A stretch of DNA of 64,000 bases, taken from NCBI RefSeq assembly GCF_000631985.1, contig NZ_JFYN01000034.1:434001-498000 (forward strand), written 5' to 3'. The notes below the pieces were generated by a model that did no database searches, was not told the origin of the DNA, and was given only the letters and a program-made list of their open reading frames with translations. The first letter of the stretch is position 1. Each line of letters begins with the position of its first letter. Shown here one piece after another: positions 61,275 through 64,000 of the stretch. A program made the position numbers and the translations under genes. Source of the DNA: Pseudomonas sp. RIT288. GTDB taxonomy: Bacteria > Pseudomonadota > Gammaproteobacteria > Pseudomonadales > Pseudomonadaceae.

Positions 61275-62177
61275 TTAGTGCCGGGTATCTGACGGCGTGT
61301 CGACGCCTGCGCCAGCGAACAATTGAGCAATATCAGCGGCATCGAACAGGTAGCGTTCGTTGCAGAACTGGCAATCGATCTCGATTTTGCCACCCTGCTC
61401 GGCCACCAGTGCCTGAGCATCTTCCAGACCCAGACTGACCAGCGCATTGCCCGAGCGTTCCCGCGAGCAGCTGCAACGGAAGCGCAGGTTCTGCACATCG
61501 AACAGGCGCACTTGCTCCTCATGGTAGAGACGGTGCAACACGGTTTCGTTGTCCAGGCTCAACAACTCATCGGCGGTCAGGGTGCTGCCGAGCGCAGTGA
61601 TGTGCTGCCAACTGGCGGCGCGTTCTTCTTCGTCTTTCAGGCGATCGGCCGGCAGTTGTTGCAGCAGCAGGCCACGGGCACGGCGGCCATCAGCGTACAG
61701 CCAGAAACGCGTGCCGACCTGTTGCGACATGACGAAGTAATTGGTGAAGCACTCGGACAGGTTTTCGCCGTCAAGGTCGACGATGCCCTGATAGCGCTGG
61801 CCGACAGTCGGGTCGACGGTCAGGGCCAGCACGCCGTTCGGCATCAGGTCGGCAAGGGTCGCATCCGGGGCGATCTGGTCGGCGTGATAACGGGCCAGGC
61901 CGCGGATTTCACGCTCGCTGGAGCACTCGATCATCAGCATCGGAATCGGCCCTTCGGAGCGCGCCTGCAGAATCAGCAAGCCGTCGAATTTCAGGGTGCC
62001 CACCAGCAGCGAGGCAGCCGCCATCAATTCGCCCAGCAATTGCGCGACCGGCTCCGGGTACGGGTGCTTGGCGAGAACTTCGGCGTAGCTGCGTTCCAGC
62101 GCCACCAGTTCGCCGCGAGTGTCGCTGTCATCGAAGATGAAGCGTTGGGTGTAGTCGGTATCCGGTAGGTCGGTCAT
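61275..62177 (-). CDS. hslO: redox-regulated chaperone Hsp33
   Basis: The 300-residue chaperone is activated by oxidation. The zinc-binding Cys set is intact: CSCSRE and CQFCNERY near the C-terminus. FIFDDSDTRGELVALERSYAEVLAKH and GYTDE-like segments match the N-terminal domain. The start (MTDLPDTDY) was chosen by family; the open frame adds 22 residues. It lies between pckA and a PAP2 gene. Confidence 0.96.
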   Translation of the reverse strand: MTDLPDTDYTQRFIFDDSDTRGELVALERSYAEVLAKHPYPEPVAQLLGELMAAASLLVGTLKFDGLLILQARSEGPIPMLMIECSSEREIRGLARYHADQIAPDATLADLMPNGVLALTVDPTVGQRYQGIVDLDGENLSECFTNYFVMSQQVGTRFWLYADGRRARGLLLQQLPADRLKDEEERAASWQHITALGSTLTADELLSLDNETVLHRLYHEEQVRLFDVQNLRFRCSCSRERSGNALVSLGLEDAQALVAEQGGKIEIDCQFCNERYLFDAADIAQLFAGAGVDTPSDTRH

Positions 62178-62281
62178 AGGTCTGGGTATCTGAATTGATG
62201 ACAAAATGGTTACAAAAGATGAAAATCCCGCGCTTCTCCGCACCCATTTGGTGCGAAACGTTCAGCCACGGGAGGCATTTT

Positions 62282-63082
62282 ATGAACAATCCGGGTTTGT
62301 TCCAATCAAGGTGGAACCTCGGCCGGCTGGTTCTGTGTAACGCAGTGCCATTAGCGTTACTGGCTTTCTGGTTATGGCCTACGGGCCAGATGCTGTGTGT
62401 GATTTTCGACGAGTGGCTGTTCCGCTCACTCAATGCACCACTGGCCAGCAACCCCATATGGCTCCACATCTGGGCAATTGCAAGTCTGCGGCCGTTCGAC
62501 ATTGTCGTCGGGCTGATTCTGCTGACGCTGCTGATCAAGGGTGACTGGGTGTTCAAGGCGATTGATGTACGTCGCGCCTTTTTCGGTTTTTTCTCGATTC
62601 TGCTGCTGATGGTGGTGATTCGCGCGCTGTTTTCCAAATTTGCCGACTACATGGACTGGCAGCACAGCAGCCCATCGATGGTGCTGGAAGGCGCGGTGCA
62701 CCTGAGTGACTACTTCCCGCATCTGGAAAAAGCCTGGGAGCTGAAGGATCGCTCCAGCCAGAGCTTCCCCGGTGATCACGCTTCGGTGCTGCTGATCTGG
62801 GCGCTGTTCATGGGCGTATTCAGCCGTACCATCGGCCAGTTCCTGACGGTCTGGGGCCTGGCGCTGCTGTTCATGCTGCCACGTCTGGTCGCCGGCGCGC
62901 ATTGGGGTCAGGACGATTACATCGGCGGCATGCTGCTGGCGGTGTGGGCGTTGGGCTGGGGTTACTACACGCCGTTTGCCTGTCACGCCGCCAACTTCTG
63001 GCTGAAGGTGACTGCACCGATTTTCGCTTTGCTGGGCAAGCTGCCGCTGGTTTCACGGATGAGTGTGGTGTCTGCCCGTTAA
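62282..63082 (+). CDS. PAP2-superfamily membrane phosphatase
   Basis: The 266-residue inner-membrane protein has six or so helices and PAP2 motifs KDRSSQSFPGDHAS (motif 1-2 region, about residues 155-168) and PRLVAGAHWGQDD (motif 3 with its catalytic His). Such enzymes dephosphorylate lipid pyrophosphates or lipid A. GGAGG lies 7 nt before the ATG, supporting this start over an upstream in-frame ATG. Confidence 0.92.
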   Translation: MNNPGLFQSRWNLGRLVLCNAVPLALLAFWLWPTGQMLCVIFDEWLFRSLNAPLASNPIWLHIWAIASLRPFDIVVGLILLTLLIKGDWVFKAIDVRRAFFGFFSILLLMVVIRALFSKFADYMDWQHSSPSMVLEGAVHLSDYFPHLEKAWELKDRSSQSFPGDHASVLLIWALFMGVFSRTIGQFLTVWGLALLFMLPRLVAGAHWGQDDYIGGMLLAVWALGWGYYTPFACHAANFWLKVTAPIFALLGKLPLVSRMSVVSAR

Positions 63083-63098
63083 TGGGTTGAATGCTGAA

Positions 63099-63172
63099 AA
63101 GATCGCAGCCTGCGGCAGCTCCTACATGGGAATACATTGTCCTGTAGGAGCTGCCGCAGACTGCGATCTTTC
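63099..63172. repeat. inverted REP pair
   Basis: GATCGCAGCCTGCGGCAGCTCCTAC and its complement flank ATGGGAATACATTG, between the PAP2 gene and hslR. Confidence 0.9.
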
Positions 63173-63576
63173 TATTCGTGGCTGTTCCCACGAAATTTAA
63201 ACAGATCCCGCCGCTGCTTCTTGCTCGGCTTGCCATCGGTGCTCACGCCCAACGCTCCGGCCTTGCGCATCGCCGCTGCCGCTTCACGTTTGGCAATACT
63301 CGCCTCGGTCTCGGTATACAGCGTCTGCGCCTCGGGTGCGCCGCGACGTACGATCGACAAGGCTTCAACCCTCACCGTGCGCTCTTCAAAGCCGGTACGA
63401 ATCTCGAATTCATCGCCAATGCGTGGCTCTTTGCCAGGCTTGCAGCGATCGCCTCGGCAATGCACCTTGCCACTTTCGATGGCCGCTTTGGCCAGGGCCC
63501 GGGTTTTATAAAAGCGCGCCGCCCACAACCACTTGTCGAGACGGACCTTGTCGTCCTCTTCGCTTTTTTGTGCCAT
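63172..63576 (-). CDS. hslR: ribosome-associated heat-shock protein Hsp15
   Basis: The 134-residue S4-domain RNA-binding protein recycles blocked 50S subunits carrying nascent chains. VRLDKWLWAARFYKTRALAKAAIESGKVHCRGDRCKPGKEPRIGDEFEIRTGFEERTVRV is the S4 core. A basic tail (KPSKKQRRDLFKFR) follows. GGAAAT precedes the ATG. Placement near hslO is the usual heat-shock cluster. Confidence 0.95.
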   Translation of the reverse strand: MAQKSEEDDKVRLDKWLWAARFYKTRALAKAAIESGKVHCRGDRCKPGKEPRIGDEFEIRTGFEERTVRVEALSIVRRGAPEAQTLYTETEASIAKREAAAAMRKAGALGVSTDGKPSKKQRRDLFKFRGNSHE

Positions 63577-63792
63577 GGAATTTCCTCATTCTGAAATATT
63601 GATGAACTGTACTACCGTTTCTGTCGTGCCATGAATTACCCCGTCCCGGATTACAATGCGCACCAGCCGATACCTGCTTGAAGCGTCGGCGATCCGGGCC
63701 GTAGAAATCTGTCGCCTTTTAACCCTTATTCTGCGTGAATACCGCGAATTCGGCCGTACGCGGCCCGAGCGGTTTCTGCCGGTTGATTACCT

Positions 63793-64000
63793 TTGAAGAC
63801 ATTTGACCATTTGACCGTTGTCGGTCTGCGCGAGTGGGTGGCACTCCCTGATCTGGGAGTCGCAGGCCTGCGGGCGAAAATCGACACCGGCGCCAGCACC
63901 TCCAGCCTGCATGCCACCGACATCGAGCCGTTCGAACGCGACGGCGAGAAGTGGGTGCGTTTCACCGCGCACCTGGGCACGGTCGTGCAGTTGCGTCACC
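63793..64000 (+). CDS. RimK-linked ATP-dependent zinc protease / retropepsin-like protein, partial
   Basis: This is the 5' part of the gene (69 codons, cut by the window end). LREWVALPDLGVAGLRAKIDTGASTSSLHATDIEPFERDG is the N-terminus of the RimK-associated protease family, with the aspartyl-type DTGAS motif. Translation probably starts at a TTG (LKTFDHLTVVG); no ATG or strong ribosome-binding site is present upstream. The rimK gene would be expected beyond the window. Confidence 0.8.
   Translation, partial: MKTFDHLTVVGLREWVALPDLGVAGLRAKIDTGASTSSLHATDIEPFERDGEKWVRFTAHLGTVVQLRH

Overview
The window is chromosomal DNA from a Pseudomonas, most likely of the P. fluorescens group. The basis is GC-rich coding sequence, many Pseudomonas-type REP palindromes (TGTAGGAGCTGCCG... 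and TGTAGGAG(C/T)GAGCC... forms) and gene blocks that, from memory, run in this order on Pseudomonas chromosomes: asmA-mutY-yggX, a polar amino-acid ABC importer, rmlC-dctB-dctD, cysQ-nudE-yrfG, fdhD with a molybdopterin oxidoreductase, and pckA-hslO-hslR. No database search was possible; every assignment comes from reading motifs and context.

Layout. 1-13.9 kb is core: asmA/mutY/yggX (each overlapping the next by ATGA), tRNA-Phe, small envelope proteins, an alpha/beta hydrolase, two tandem paralogues with basic N-termini, a GabP-type permease, a four-gene amino-acid ABC importer followed by a methyltransferase, then tRNA-Thr(UGU). About 13.94-22.55 kb is a genomic island at the 3' end of that tRNA. 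It holds a P4-type integrase, a second tyrosine recombinase in a tight operon with two small genes (one an unusual YDY-repeat protein), and a minus-strand pair of a class 2 OLD ATPase/TOPRIM nuclease and a UvrD-like helicase. That pairing is the architecture of the Gabija anti-phage system. A second copy of the tRNA 3' end closes the island.

22.6-30.6 kb is accessory-rich: an orphan HTH protein, a DUF3077-type small protein behind a structured leader RNA, a RES-Xre toxin-antitoxin pair with a 16-bp perfect palindrome upstream, and an operon of 2-oxoglutarate/Fe dioxygenase, GNAT acetyltransferase and AzlC/AzlD exporter, opposite a LysR regulator. The dioxygenase leader folds into a compact three-way junction touching its Shine-Dalgarno sequence. 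An OprD porin and a DsbA-like protein follow.

30.8-54.1 kb is mostly core: a TonB-dependent siderophore receptor, agmatine deiminase, a 970-residue kinase/aminotransferase fusion, rmlC, the dctB/dctD two-component pair, cysQ, nudE, yrfG, a BON-LysM protein, LysR-fdhD-FdhF/YdeP oxidoreductase, a glycine-zipper protein, a thioesterase with a 3-hydroxyacyl-CoA dehydrogenase, and a RecQ-like helicase. 54.3-59.5 kb is again accessory: a GxSxG hydrolase between two paralogous small genes (the second preceded by another copy of the leader RNA seen at 23.1 kb), an antitoxin-like fragment and a complete HipBA pair with repeated operators. 59.5-64 kb returns to core: pckA, hslO, a PAP2 phosphatase, hslR and the start of a RimK-linked aspartyl/zinc protease gene cut by the window end.
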